Below, piece after piece: positions 21,663 through 30,334 of a DNA stretch of 40,781 bases. The stretch is from positions 1 to 40,781 of IMG/VR virus record IMGVR_UViG_3300044765_000155; one strand, written 5' to 3'. Numbering within the stretch: the stretch's first letter is position 1; each line of letters begins with the position of its first letter. Source of the stretch: a virus. Position numbers and translations under genes: made by a program. The notes under the pieces were generated by a model. It saw nothing but the letters and a program-made list of their open reading frames with translations, was not told where the DNA came from and ran no database searches.

Positions 21663-22477
21663 CAGAGCCCCCAATACTTCGGAGTGTAGGCGTACGAGGT
21701 GATGGAGGTCTTGCCGTCGCCCGAAGCATTACCCCAGGTAGCCAATGTGTTGGCACCCGGGGCCAGAGTGACCCACTGAGAGGCCGCCGAGAGACCTCCC
21801 AGAGCGTCCACGCCATTCTTCTTGATGAAGAGGTTTCCCTCCTCGGTACCGATGGTGAAAATATCGTTGGCTGCGATCGCGCCAACCCAGGTCATGGTCT
21901 TGTTTGCGATCTGTACGGAGAATTGTGTGCCTGCCGAAGCTGCCTTGATCTGCAGGGAGTCGAATCCGGCGGGAGCCGATCCTGCATAGGTGATCGGAAC
22001 GGAAATGGCGTTCGGGGTAGCCGAAACCTGAGGGCCCATGAGGAACGCTTCCATGCACTGGGTGCTGATCTGAACCGAGGTGTCCTGACTGAACATGTCG
22101 TTCTGAGTCTTGTCGGCGTAGACCTTCATCGAGACCTTACCGATCTCATCGTCGAAAATATCGACCTGAAGACCGTTGTCGTTGTACGTGGGCTCGTAGA
22201 ACATGGCGTACAACTCGCGCCGGAGACTCGAAACGGATCGGCCTCCGGTAGTAGAAAAACTGGGGTTGAGCTTGAAGGTGAAGACGGGGTTTCTCCCCGG
22301 GACACGGCGACCCTGGTAGTAGCCGCCGTTCCCCGCGAAGTCTCCGGTGAAGAGCGTGACGTCGGACGGGGAAAGGCCCGAGATGCTCTTCAGGATGATG
22401 GTGTCATCCGGGTTCACACCTCCGATAGTGAAGGTGCGAGGTACCGCAATGGCAGTCATGTCGACATGCGTGAGCAT
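21662..22477 (-). CDS. Distal tail protein (Dit-like)
   Basis: The 271-residue protein follows the tape measure gene, where Dit is expected. The N-terminal half has GLSPSDVTLFTGDFAGNGGY then GRRVPGRNPVFTFKLNP and a LRRELYAMFYEPTY helix, as in Dit-type baseplate ring proteins. The C-terminal half (from about 160) is beta-rich with VPITYAGSAPAGF and ends in YTPKYWGL, probably a galectin-like or carbohydrate-binding lobe. TTAGGAGAAAGG precedes the ATG. It would form the hexameric ring joining tail tube and tip. Confidence 0.8.
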   Translation of the reverse strand: MLTHVDMTAIAVPRTFTIGGVNPDDTIILKSISGLSPSDVTLFTGDFAGNGGYYQGRRVPGRNPVFTFKLNPSFSTTGGRSVSSLRRELYAMFYEPTYNDNGLQVDIFDDEIGKVSMKVYADKTQNDMFSQDTSVQISTQCMEAFLMGPQVSATPNAISVPITYAGSAPAGFDSLQIKAASAGTQFSVQIANKTMTWVGAIAANDIFTIGTEEGNLFIKKNGVDALGGLSAASQWVTLAPGANTLATWGNASGDGKTSITSYAYTPKYWGL

Positions 22478-22491
22478 CTCGGGCCTTTCTC

Positions 22492-25400
22492 CTAAGCCGC
22501 GGGCTGCAACTTCTCTGCAGCGAACGCGATCTGGTTGTTGGTGTTCCGGTAGATCTCGATGTCGCTGAGAGCTTCCGGACTGGTGTTGTACTGGTTGAAC
22601 ACGACATCGCCCTTGCCTGCCGCAGCAGCCGTAGCCATGTCATAAAGGTTGCTGTAGTTGTTGAATGCCTGAGCAGCAGCATCGGTCGGACCAACGTCCA
22701 CGACCTGCCCATTGCCAGCCGATGCCCCAGTTCCCTGGGCCGCCTGGTTGGCATAGTTCTCTGCGTCGGTCAGGTACTGACGTGCCTGGTCCGCCTCCTC
22801 CAAGGCCTGCTTGGCGAGGTCGTTCGCCGCATCGAGATCCGTGAAGGCAAGCTTCTTGGCAGCCTCGAGATCCTCGACCGACTTGGCCTGAAGATCTGCA
22901 GCGTCTTGACGGCGCTTAGCAGCCTTCTCCTCATCGGTCATTGCGTCGAACTTGGCCTGTTCGTCAGCGGCCTTCTGCTCCGCGTCGAACTGTTGCTGGA
23001 ACGCGTCCGCAGCTTCCTGGCCGGCCTTCTTCTGAAGAGCCAATGCCTGTCCTGCAGAGATCTTGCTCTGCGCGAGGAGCTTATTCGCACGCTCAGCTTC
23101 TTCCTTGGCCTGCTTCTTAAGCTTATCGGCCTCGTCCTGAAGCTTCTTCCGCTCAGCATCGCTCACACCCTTGGCATGGCTCTGCTTCTCCAAGGCGGCA
23201 GCAGCGATTCGATCCTTCTCAGCCCGGCCCTCCGCAGCCTTAGCCGCAGCGAGCTGGTTCTGGGCGTCCTCGGACCTCATCTTGGCCTTCTCGATGGTGG
23301 AGGCGTTGGCGAACTCTTCAGCTCGGTCCTGACGGGCCTTCGCTGCTTCCGCCTTCTTCTCCGCCGCATCGGCCTCCTTCTGCTGCTTGTGAGCCTTATT
23401 CGCCAGCTTGTTCGCGGCCTTGTCGTCATCCTTGGACTTGGTCTTCTTGGCTTCCTTCTGCGCCTTCTGAGCAGCCAACGCAAGACCAGCGGCCTTAGCC
23501 TGAGCGGCGATGGCCTTCTGGTCCAAGTTCTGAATGAACTTGTCGACGTACTCATTGGCGACAGCGATCTGCCCGCTGACCATGCTGGCCACGGCCGTGA
23601 TGGCCGAAGCAGCGTTCTTCTGGATTCCGTCAGTAAGACCCATGACAAGGAACTTGCCGATGTCTCGGAAGACTCGCGAGGGCGAGAAGATCTTGAGAAT
23701 CCCCTTCGCCTTACTCACGAGACCCGAAGCAAGGCTACCGATCCTCGAGATGGCCTCCCCAGCCATTGACCCAATACCGGTGATGAGACCCTCGACCATT
23801 GCAGAGCCAAGGTTGCCCATGGCCTTGCCCAGCTCGGGACTCTTCTGCCGGATGGTGTCTGCCAGCTTGTTGATGAAATCGATGATGGCATTGGCGCCGG
23901 CATTAAGCAGACGCTGCTGCTGACTGCTGATCGCGTTGATCAAGTTGACGATGATGTCAACGCCAAGCTTAGCGATCTTCCCGATGTTCTTGTTGATCCC
24001 GTTCAAGAGAGCGATGATCAAGCCAAGACCCAGGTCGACCATTCCGTTGACGTTGGCTCGTGCGATTCGAATGGCAGCCTTAATGGCGTTGTCTACGAGA
24101 CGAGCAAACTTCGGAAGAAGCTTGTTCGCTGCGTCGAGCATGCCACCCACCATGGTGACGAATGCCTTGATGAAGACGGGAGCGTTGGCGGTGATGGTCT
24201 TGACGAAGCTGACCACCATCTCCGCGACACCCTGGCCGATCTCCGGGAGAAGACCCAGGAAAGTCGTCAGGTACTTCGTGAACAAGGAGATGGCCCCGCC
24301 GCCGACAACCACCAGGGTCCCCAATGCGGCAGCAAATGCCGCCACACCAGCTCCCGCGGCCAGGACACCCACACCGATGAGCCCGATGGCTGCACCCAGC
24401 ATAAGAAGACCCGGACCGGCGAGAAGCAACGCTACTCCCGCTACCGACAGAATAGCCAATGCGGCAGCAAGCGTTGTCAACCCCTTGGCAATATCAGCCC
24501 ACGACAACTTACCAAGAATGGTCAGAGTTCCCGCAAGAGCCAGAAGGCCATATGAGGCTACCGTCAGAGCAGCAGCACCAGGCAAAGCGACGATCATCGC
24601 CGTCAGACCCACTGCCAGAATCAGCAGAGAGCCACCCAGGGCTACGAGGCCCTTGGCGACGGCACTCCATGACAAAGAGCCAAGAAGCTTCATCGTCCCA
24701 CCCAACGCCAAGAGCGCAGGAGTGATGATCAGAAGAGCCGCGGCGCCCGGAAGACCCGAAGCGCCGATTCCGCCCAGAGCCAACCCGAGTTCGAGAAGAG
24801 CTCCCCCGAGAACCACGAGGCCCTTGGCGATCTCTTCCCAACTCATGGAGGCCATGATCTTAAGAGCACCCGCCAGGATCGTCAGCGCCGGAGCGATAAC
24901 TAGAATGGCAGCAGCCCCCAGAACTCCGCCCTTCATGGCATTGAGTGCTACGACGAGAATCGCCATAGCGCCCGCCAGACCGACGAGGCCCTTAGCCATC
25001 TCCTCCCACGACATCGTAGCGAAGATCTTCATGACACCGCTGATGAGAACAAGAGATCCGGCAACTGCGGCGAGTCCGACAGACGTACGCAGAAGAATCG
25101 GACCCTTGAGGCTCTGGAGCGCCAGACCGATAACACCGATAGCACCCGCGATCCCAGCAAGACCCTTGCCGATGGTCTCCCACTTCAGTTGACCCATGGC
25201 CGCAATAGCTGCAACCAGAATCAACAACGCACCCGAGAGAAGAATCATCGACGCAGCGATCATCGGAACCTTGACGAACCCGGCCGATCCGCTGATCTTG
25301 ACCAGAATCGCCATAGAACCGAGCAGCTGGGCGAACCCAACAGCGATGGCCGTCAAAGCCTTGGTGAGCTTGGAGGGGTTGACCAACGACAAGGCCACCA

Positions 25401-27138
25401 CCGAAGCAGTGATCAAGCCGATAGCTCCGGCGATCTCGAGAAGAGTCTTGGCCTGCAACTGCTGCTGCATGGCCTTGAAGGTGCCCGTGACGGACTCCCC
25501 GACTTCCTTGATGCTGTCGAACACCCCACCAGTGAGGTCAAGCGACAGACCGTTCTTCATCAGCTTCCGAATCGCCAGGACGAGAGCCCCGATGAGACCC
25601 CCGCTGACGATCGTTGCTGCCGTGTCGAACGAACCGTTGCGGAATCCGTCGATCAGACCGGCGATGAACTGCTGAGCAGCATTGACGCCAGCCTTGACCA
25701 AGCCCTTCGCACCGTTGCCGATGGATTCGAAGAACTTGATGAACCCTCCGGAGGAAGGTGCCTTGATGTTGACCATGCCCATCAGGTTGTGGACGAGGTC
25801 AGAGATCAGGCCGGCAACGTAACTGATGCCGCCGGCTCCCATTTTGACGATCTTGAAGAAAGTTGCCAAAGCCGGAGTGATCTTCGGAATCTGCTTCGCC
25901 AACCAAGCCAGAGGAGTGGTGAGAAGCAGGAAACCGTGGCTCAGAGCAGCGAGAACGCCGCCCGCACCCTTACCTCCACCAGGGAATGCCTGAGCCCAGG
26001 CGTCCCCGACCGCGTGGAACAGTGCCACGAACGGAGAGAGGATGTTCTTGAACCCTTGGACCGTGTCCTTGAGCCCGCCGAGGGACTTCCAGGTCTTGAT
26101 CGTCTGGTTCGCGAACTTGAAGAAGGTCTGGACGGAGTTCCCCACCGTGTTGGAGAGACCGGTCCACAGCGACGTCGACTCCTCCAGGCCACCGATCAGG
26201 GTGGTGAAGATCGCGCTGAAACCCGATCCCACCGATTCCTTAAGGGTGTCCATGAAGGCGGTGAACGATCGGACATCCTGAGCAGCCTTGAAGGACTTCT
26301 TGCCCAGCTTGGTCGTGTTGTCGGCGTACGCCCCCAGGGCCTTGTTGAGTACCTTGGCCGATGCCCACTGGTACTGCAGCGACAGGTCGAATCCCTTGGT
26401 GGCGGTGAGCGTCTTGCCGTTGGCAGTGACGTATTCCTTGCCCCGCTTGGTGAGCGTACCAAGCGAGACAGCCGCGTCAATCAGCGACTGCTTGAAGCCG
26501 ACCGTACCGATCTTGCCTGTGACCGCAGCCTGCCTGAAGTCCTGAAGACCCAGGAAGCCCTGCCCCAAAGCCTGGCCGAATGCCCGGAACGAAGACTGAG
26601 CCTCCATAGTCGAGGCACCCGCCAGCGCCGAAGCGTTGGAGATGCCCTTCATCGCCTGAGCGGCCTGCTTCAGCGGAACACCGGCATTCACGAAGGACGT
26701 CATGCCCTCGGTCATGTCGGAGAAGCTGAAGATGGTCTTGTCCGAGTAGTGGTTCAGATCGTTGAGCACCTTCTTGACCGCAGCGGCAGACTTGCCCGTC
26801 GCGTTCATGATGGTGTTCTGCTTGTTCAGCAGCTGCTCATACTCGGTGAAACCCTGCTTGAGTGGGTCGATGGTGAGCGACTTCGCCAGGTTGAGGCCCG
26901 CGTTGACCACTTTGTTGGTGATCGTGGCGACGGCAGTGGTGACCACCGTCTGCATCTTGGATGCGGAGGCCATCACTCGAGTCATGCCCGAGCTGAGGTT
27001 GAGCAACCCCTTCTTACCGTCAGTGGAGTCGACTGCCTGGTTGACTTCCGTCAGTGACTGCTTGGTCTCGGCGGCCGCCTTCTTGAATTGGGCGTTGTCG
27101 AACACCATCTTAACGATGCGGTTCTCGGTTGAACTCAT
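22492..27138 (-). CDS. Tape measure protein
   Basis: I start at ATG 27138 (ATGA overlap, GGAAGGAGG upstream), giving 1548 residues. The N-terminal part has the phage tape measure pattern: KMVFDNAQFKKAAAETKQSL, then LTKRGKEY and FSFSDMTEGMTSFVNAGVP. The middle is very hydrophobic, with tandem repeats of about 56 residues that each carry an SWxxxAKGL box, then helical stretches typical of membrane-inserting tape measures. From about 1170 to 1480 there is a long charged coiled coil rich in Ala, Lys and Glu. It sets tail length and probably enters the cell envelope at infection. At its size the tail would be roughly 230 nm if the usual 0.15 nm per residue holds. Confidence 0.95.
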   Translation of the reverse strand: MSSTENRIVKMVFDNAQFKKAAAETKQSLTEVNQAVDSTDGKKGLLNLSSGMTRVMASASKMQTVVTTAVATITNKVVNAGLNLAKSLTIDPLKQGFTEYEQLLNKQNTIMNATGKSAAAVKKVLNDLNHYSDKTIFSFSDMTEGMTSFVNAGVPLKQAAQAMKGISNASALAGASTMEAQSSFRAFGQALGQGFLGLQDFRQAAVTGKIGTVGFKQSLIDAAVSLGTLTKRGKEYVTANGKTLTATKGFDLSLQYQWASAKVLNKALGAYADNTTKLGKKSFKAAQDVRSFTAFMDTLKESVGSGFSAIFTTLIGGLEESTSLWTGLSNTVGNSVQTFFKFANQTIKTWKSLGGLKDTVQGFKNILSPFVALFHAVGDAWAQAFPGGGKGAGGVLAALSHGFLLLTTPLAWLAKQIPKITPALATFFKIVKMGAGGISYVAGLISDLVHNLMGMVNIKAPSSGGFIKFFESIGNGAKGLVKAGVNAAQQFIAGLIDGFRNGSFDTAATIVSGGLIGALVLAIRKLMKNGLSLDLTGGVFDSIKEVGESVTGTFKAMQQQLQAKTLLEIAGAIGLITASVVALSLVNPSKLTKALTAIAVGFAQLLGSMAILVKISGSAGFVKVPMIAASMILLSGALLILVAAIAAMGQLKWETIGKGLAGIAGAIGVIGLALQSLKGPILLRTSVGLAAVAGSLVLISGVMKIFATMSWEEMAKGLVGLAGAMAILVVALNAMKGGVLGAAAILVIAPALTILAGALKIMASMSWEEIAKGLVVLGGALLELGLALGGIGASGLPGAAALLIITPALLALGGTMKLLGSLSWSAVAKGLVALGGSLLILAVGLTAMIVALPGAAALTVASYGLLALAGTLTILGKLSWADIAKGLTTLAAALAILSVAGVALLLAGPGLLMLGAAIGLIGVGVLAAGAGVAAFAAALGTLVVVGGGAISLFTKYLTTFLGLLPEIGQGVAEMVVSFVKTITANAPVFIKAFVTMVGGMLDAANKLLPKFARLVDNAIKAAIRIARANVNGMVDLGLGLIIALLNGINKNIGKIAKLGVDIIVNLINAISSQQQRLLNAGANAIIDFINKLADTIRQKSPELGKAMGNLGSAMVEGLITGIGSMAGEAISRIGSLASGLVSKAKGILKIFSPSRVFRDIGKFLVMGLTDGIQKNAASAITAVASMVSGQIAVANEYVDKFIQNLDQKAIAAQAKAAGLALAAQKAQKEAKKTKSKDDDKAANKLANKAHKQQKEADAAEKKAEAAKARQDRAEEFANASTIEKAKMRSEDAQNQLAAAKAAEGRAEKDRIAAAALEKQSHAKGVSDAERKKLQDEADKLKKQAKEEAERANKLLAQSKISAGQALALQKKAGQEAADAFQQQFDAEQKAADEQAKFDAMTDEEKAAKRRQDAADLQAKSVEDLEAAKKLAFTDLDAANDLAKQALEEADQARQYLTDAENYANQAAQGTGASAGNGQVVDVGPTDAAAQAFNNYSNLYDMATAAAAGKGDVVFNQYNTSPEALSDIEIYRNTNNQIAFAAEKLQPAA
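24340..25190 (-). repeat. Tandem 56-57-residue repeats in the tape measure protein
   Basis: The boxes KWETIGKGL, SWEEMAKGL, SWEEIAKGL, SWSAVAKGL and SWADIAKGL recur every 168-171 bases (near 25180, 25005, 24835, 24665, 24495). Each is followed by a hydrophobic Ala/Leu/Gly stretch with GAAALLxxxPALLxLxGxLK. At least five units are seen. Such repeats can change tail length by unit gain or loss. Confidence 0.85.
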
Positions 27139-27512
27139 GCGCTCTGGACCTCCTTCCAAACTCCGTCGGCGATTTCGTCAAATATGGGCCTCAGGGCCTT
27201 GTTGATGTAGTCCTGGCCAGCAACGTAGCCACCGGTTCCGGTACCATGTCCGTACTGGAGGCCGATGGCTACGTTGAATCCGTTGACGATGTGGTTGTTA
27301 ACCCACCAAATATCGACCTTGCCGGCTTCGAACGTGATCTCGTAGTCCCAGGAGGCTGCTGTTTCTCCCGATTCGAGCGGAGTGGCCGCACGGAGGGCAG
27401 CGAGTCCCCTCTCAGCGTAGGCCGTGAGGTTGTCGTAAATATCCCCGTGGATCATCCGCTCCAGGAAGCGCTCAGTCTGACTGGTACTACCCGAAGAGGT
27501 GATCTTGAGCAT
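27135..27512 (-). CDS. HK97 gp10-like tail completion protein
   Basis: I start at ATG 27512, giving 125 residues. ERMIHGDIYDNLTAYAERGL and AATPLESGETAASWDYEI are the typical HK97 gp10-like/minor tail motif (a helix, then TPxxSGxxAxSW), and INKALRPIFDEIADGVWKEV at the end fits too. The family acts at head-tail or tail completion. Here it is placed between the glycine-rich protein and the tape measure, not in the head-tail connector set, so its exact job is uncertain. Confidence 0.75.
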   Translation of the reverse strand: MLKITSSGSTSQTERFLERMIHGDIYDNLTAYAERGLAALRAATPLESGETAASWDYEITFEAGKVDIWWVNNHIVNGFNVAIGLQYGHGTGTGGYVAGQDYINKALRPIFDEIADGVWKEVQSA

Positions 27513-27519
27513 CGCTACC

Positions 27520-28401
27520 TCACGAGAGCTTGAGAACGAAAGCGCCGCTAGAGAAGCGACCCGTCTGACGAGTACCGTAATACTCGTGGACTCCGGTGAT
27601 GGGGAATAGATCCGCTCCGCCGCCTGCTCCGCCCTTGTTGGATACCGAGGAGGCTCCTGTGCACGCGTAAGCGGTGTTGTTACCAGTGGCTCCGGGAGAA
27701 GAAGTGTAAGAAACACCCGTGAAGATTCCGGTCAAGTTTCCTCGACCGCCGCCTCCACCAAACCCTCCACCCACAACGGGAGGGGTTCCCCCGGCTTGGA
27801 AATATCCGGTTCCCGCGTTCGTTCCAGCATACCCCGAAGGAGTGCCCGAGGTGGACCAGGACGCCCCATTGGGATCTGAACCTAAACCGCCAGTGCCTAG
27901 GTTAGCACTGTTTCCTCCACCGTTTCCGCCGCCTCCGCCGGCCGCGTAGCCGTTGGCATTGCCGTTGATTCGGGCTCCGCCGTTCGGGGTAGGAGTTCCC
28001 CCATAGGCGGAATAGCCTCGGAAGGTCGTGTTTCCTCCAGCAGTTCCGATCCCAGCAGTGGTGTTGTCGTTCTTGTCGGCTCCATCTGTACCAGCGTCGC
28101 CCACCACGATCGGTTCTGACGCAGCCATGGCCAGTAGGGTGTCCATCAAGCGCAACGAGCCACCCCCCGAAGCCCCTCCGCCATAAAGAGTGATTCCATC
28201 ACCATTGGTTCCGGACTTGCCGATGGCATTGCCTCCGAAACCGCTTGCAGCGCCCACCAGGAAGGCTTCGTACTTGGTGTAGCCAGCCATGATCGCAAGG
28301 TCTCGGTCCTTGAACGAATATGAACCAGCAGCCTTGAAGGCGTACGTGTCCGATCCGGCATTTACCTGGCTCTTGTCGAGTTTCATGGCCATGAACATCA
28401 T
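27520..28401 (-). CDS. Glycine-rich tail adhesin-like protein
   Basis: I start at ATG 28401 (ATGA overlap), giving 293 residues. The N-terminal 60 residues (KAAGSYSFKDRDLAIMAGYT onward) look like a compact fold. The rest is very rich in Gly with runs such as YGGGASGGGSLR, AAGGGGGNGGGN, GGGFGGGGGRGN and GGAGGGAD, spaced by Thr/Asn-rich loops; this recalls polyglycine-sandwich adhesins of T-even-like tail fibres. It ends in GRFSSGAFVLKLS. It is likely a virion surface protein, possibly receptor-binding. Confidence 0.75.
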   Translation of the reverse strand: MMFMAMKLDKSQVNAGSDTYAFKAAGSYSFKDRDLAIMAGYTKYEAFLVGAASGFGGNAIGKSGTNGDGITLYGGGASGGGSLRLMDTLLAMAASEPIVVGDAGTDGADKNDNTTAGIGTAGGNTTFRGYSAYGGTPTPNGGARINGNANGYAAGGGGGNGGGNSANLGTGGLGSDPNGASWSTSGTPSGYAGTNAGTGYFQAGGTPPVVGGGFGGGGGRGNLTGIFTGVSYTSSPGATGNNTAYACTGASSVSNKGGAGGGADLFPITGVHEYYGTRQTGRFSSGAFVLKLS

Positions 28402-28973
28402 GAGAAGTTCAGCCCCATGGGTCCGGCGTACCAGTTGTCGCCATCGTAGTAGAACGAAATCAGGTCGATCGCGCCAGGAGCGGTCGACAGGGTCAGGATG
28501 CCTTGCGAGCGCTTGATCCCGGTGAGGGTCAAGGTGCGACCGCCCGTAGCGTCCTGAGTGAACCGAATGATGAACTGAGTGCCCGGGGTTCGAGCGACAC
28601 CGTTCAAAGCCGTCGCAGTAATCGAAGAGTTTCCGATGAGCTTGACCTTGAGCGTGGCGTGGATGAGATCCGAGGCCGAAATGTCGTTGAACGACAGTGC
28701 GCCATTCGCATCGGGGCGGGTGTAGATCTTGCCGGGCATCTTGGCCGCGACCTTGGAATCCACGATCCCCGGAGCGATTGAGTTGACCTCGTCCGTGACC
28801 TGCTGGTCCAGGATGCCACTGACGATGGACGTGAAATCGCCTCCGTCGAGCGTAGTGCCGTTGCTCTTCGTCAAGATCAGATGCCCCGAAGTCGAGTCGA
28901 CATGACCCGCCACGACGGACTGACCGAGAATATCGTTGGCCTTGGCGGCCGTGATTCCGGTTACGGAAGCCAT
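28398..28973 (-). CDS. Minor tail protein, 191 residues
   Basis: I use ATG 28973, since the AAAGGAG box is too near the GTG just before it. The sequence has an N-terminal helical part (VTGITAAKANDILGQSVV), a coiled region (FTSIVSGILDQQVTDEVN) and a beta-rich C-terminal half ending in ISFYYDGDNWYAGPMGLNFS, which looks like a small virion decoration or fibre-base fold. It overlaps the glycine-rich gene by 4 bases and likely forms a complex with it. No named family is recognised. Confidence 0.7.
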   Translation of the reverse strand: MASVTGITAAKANDILGQSVVAGHVDSTSGHLILTKSNGTTLDGGDFTSIVSGILDQQVTDEVNSIAPGIVDSKVAAKMPGKIYTRPDANGALSFNDISASDLIHATLKVKLIGNSSITATALNGVARTPGTQFIIRFTQDATGGRTLTLTGIKRSQGILTLSTAPGAIDLISFYYDGDNWYAGPMGLNFS

Positions 28974-28988
28974 CACGACTCCTTTCTG

Positions 28989-29804
28989 TCACACGACGGT
29001 GACGGTGGTATTCCCGCCATCGGACACGACATACTGGCCGTTCGCATCGGGGGCAGTGGCATTGACGTTGTTGATCTGGTATTCGGTTTCGGAGGTGAGG
29101 ACGACGTTGGAGCCCTTACCCCGGTAGGTGATCGTTCCCGCCGCGACGTTGTAGGTCACCTGAATCGCGTCGCCGAAGTTCATGAGGTCGAACAGCTCCA
29201 AAGGAGTAGGCATGCGAGGAGCGGTCGTAGCCGTGCCATACAGAATGTCTTCCAATTCCGCAATGGCTTCCGGGGTCAGAGAACGAGTGTCGATGATGTA
29301 GTGTGCCGAAGGACGGAAACCCTGAAGTTTGACTGGGGTGCACACGAGGTCGAAGGTGAATTCCATCGGAGTGGGCTTGTCCGAGAGGGTCTTGCGCGAG
29401 CGAGTCCCCAAGGAGGCGACGGCATTGTATACCAGATGGATCTGGTATCCGAACATGTCGCCCTCCAGACCCGAGCCCACTAGCGAACGGTAGGTCAGGC
29501 TGAAACGCTTCGGTTTCTGGCTGTCGACGAAGAAGCCATCGGTGGCCTCAGGGATGCCAAGACAGGCATCGAACTCATCGGGCCAGAAGAAGGCCGTGAG
29601 CGTGGCGGTGAAATCACCGGGCTCGACGTCGGCCAAGTAGATCATTCCGTCCATGTACAAGATGGACGACTCACCAGCACTGTTCTCGTCGATGCCTGTG
29701 ATTCCATTCCAGGCGACCGGATTGCCGACCGAAGGATAGAGAACCCCTCGGTCAGTGCCGGTCTGGTAGTAACGCGCATCAGCAGCGTCCCAGGCGACTC
29801 GCAT
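28989..29804 (-). CDS. Tail tube protein paralogue
   Basis: The 271-residue protein is clearly related to the 30335-31219 tail tube protein: shared features are RYYQTGTDRGVLYP/RFFETGADHGVLYH, WNGITGIDE/WNGLITVTE, a GYQIHLVYN/GYILHLAYG strand, PMEFTFDL/PVQFSWTL and LEDILYG/LETILYG. The last 60 residues differ. GAGAGGAGG precedes the ATG. It is the gene right after the chaperone-like gene. It may form a second tube ring type, a tail-tip tube or a tail terminator; this cannot be decided here. Confidence 0.8.
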   Translation of the reverse strand: MRVAWDAADARYYQTGTDRGVLYPSVGNPVAWNGITGIDENSAGESSILYMDGMIYLADVEPGDFTATLTAFFWPDEFDACLGIPEATDGFFVDSQKPKRFSLTYRSLVGSGLEGDMFGYQIHLVYNAVASLGTRSRKTLSDKPTPMEFTFDLVCTPVKLQGFRPSAHYIIDTRSLTPEAIAELEDILYGTATTAPRMPTPLELFDLMNFGDAIQVTYNVAAGTITYRGKGSNVVLTSETEYQINNVNATAPDANGQYVVSDGGNTTVTVV

Positions 29805-29815
29805 CGGGCCTCCTC

Positions 29816-30319
29816 TCAGCCAGACGTTCCGTATTCTTTCTTACGAGCAGCATTTGCCGCCTTCCAATCAGCCATCATCTGACCCACACGCTGCTTCTTA
29901 GCAGGCTGAGCCTTGTAGTTGGCGATACGAACGAGCATCATCAATCGACTCAAGTGCCAAGTTTCCGCAGGATGGAACGGAATCCGAAGCTGAGAGAGCC
30001 AGTAGTAGATGAGTTCGCTGGTGACGGTCTCAGAGTTGCGACTCTTCTCATCTGGGACACGAGAAGCGGTGCGGTTTTCGTTGATGTAGTTCGCTACAGC
30101 ATCGAGTTGCTCCGGGTCCATGAGAGCCACATAGTTCTCACATCCTTCCGGAGACACAACCATGCATTCGAAGTAGTCGATCATCTCGGTGGGAGTCTTG
30201 GCTTCCGCGGTAAGGAACGCCTTTTGGTGTTTCTCCTCCCATTTTGACAGAGAGAGGAGAGAGTGCTCCAGCTTGAGCACAACCTCCCGATCTTGTTCCC
30301 AAACTTTGATCGTGAGCAC
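29816..30319 (-). CDS. Tail assembly chaperone-like protein
   Basis: The GTG start at 30319 has GAGGAGGAGAGA before it. The 167 residues include LEHSLLSLSKWEEKHQKAFL, EMIDYFECMVVSP and an acidic, then basic C-terminus (NYKAQPAKKQRVGQMM). This is the pattern of tail-assembly-chaperone gpG-like proteins, which bind the tape measure before tube polymerisation. It is encoded between two tail tube paralogues, not directly before the tape measure, and I saw no convincing frameshifted second product. Confidence 0.65.
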   Translation of the reverse strand: MLTIKVWEQDREVVLKLEHSLLSLSKWEEKHQKAFLTAEAKTPTEMIDYFECMVVSPEGCENYVALMDPEQLDAVANYINENRTASRVPDEKSRNSETVTSELIYYWLSQLRIPFHPAETWHLSRLMMLVRIANYKAQPAKKQRVGQMMADWKAANAARKKEYGTSG

Positions 30320-30334
30320 TCTCTCCTCCTCTCA

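Noticed and set aside
25189-27057. Long plus-strand open frame opposite the tape measure gene
   Set aside because: Arg/Glu/Gln-rich shadow frame with no start signal; the minus-strand tape measure is certain.
27520-28992. One 490-codon minus frame joining the glycine-rich gene and upstream sequence
   Set aside because: The first part is an out-of-frame reading of the 28398-28973 gene; the ATG at 28401 with ATGA overlap gives a clean start.
29816-30319. Programmed frameshift in the tail chaperone gene
   Set aside because: No clear slippery heptamer and no second chaperone frame downstream; the next gene starts 11 bases later with its own strong site.
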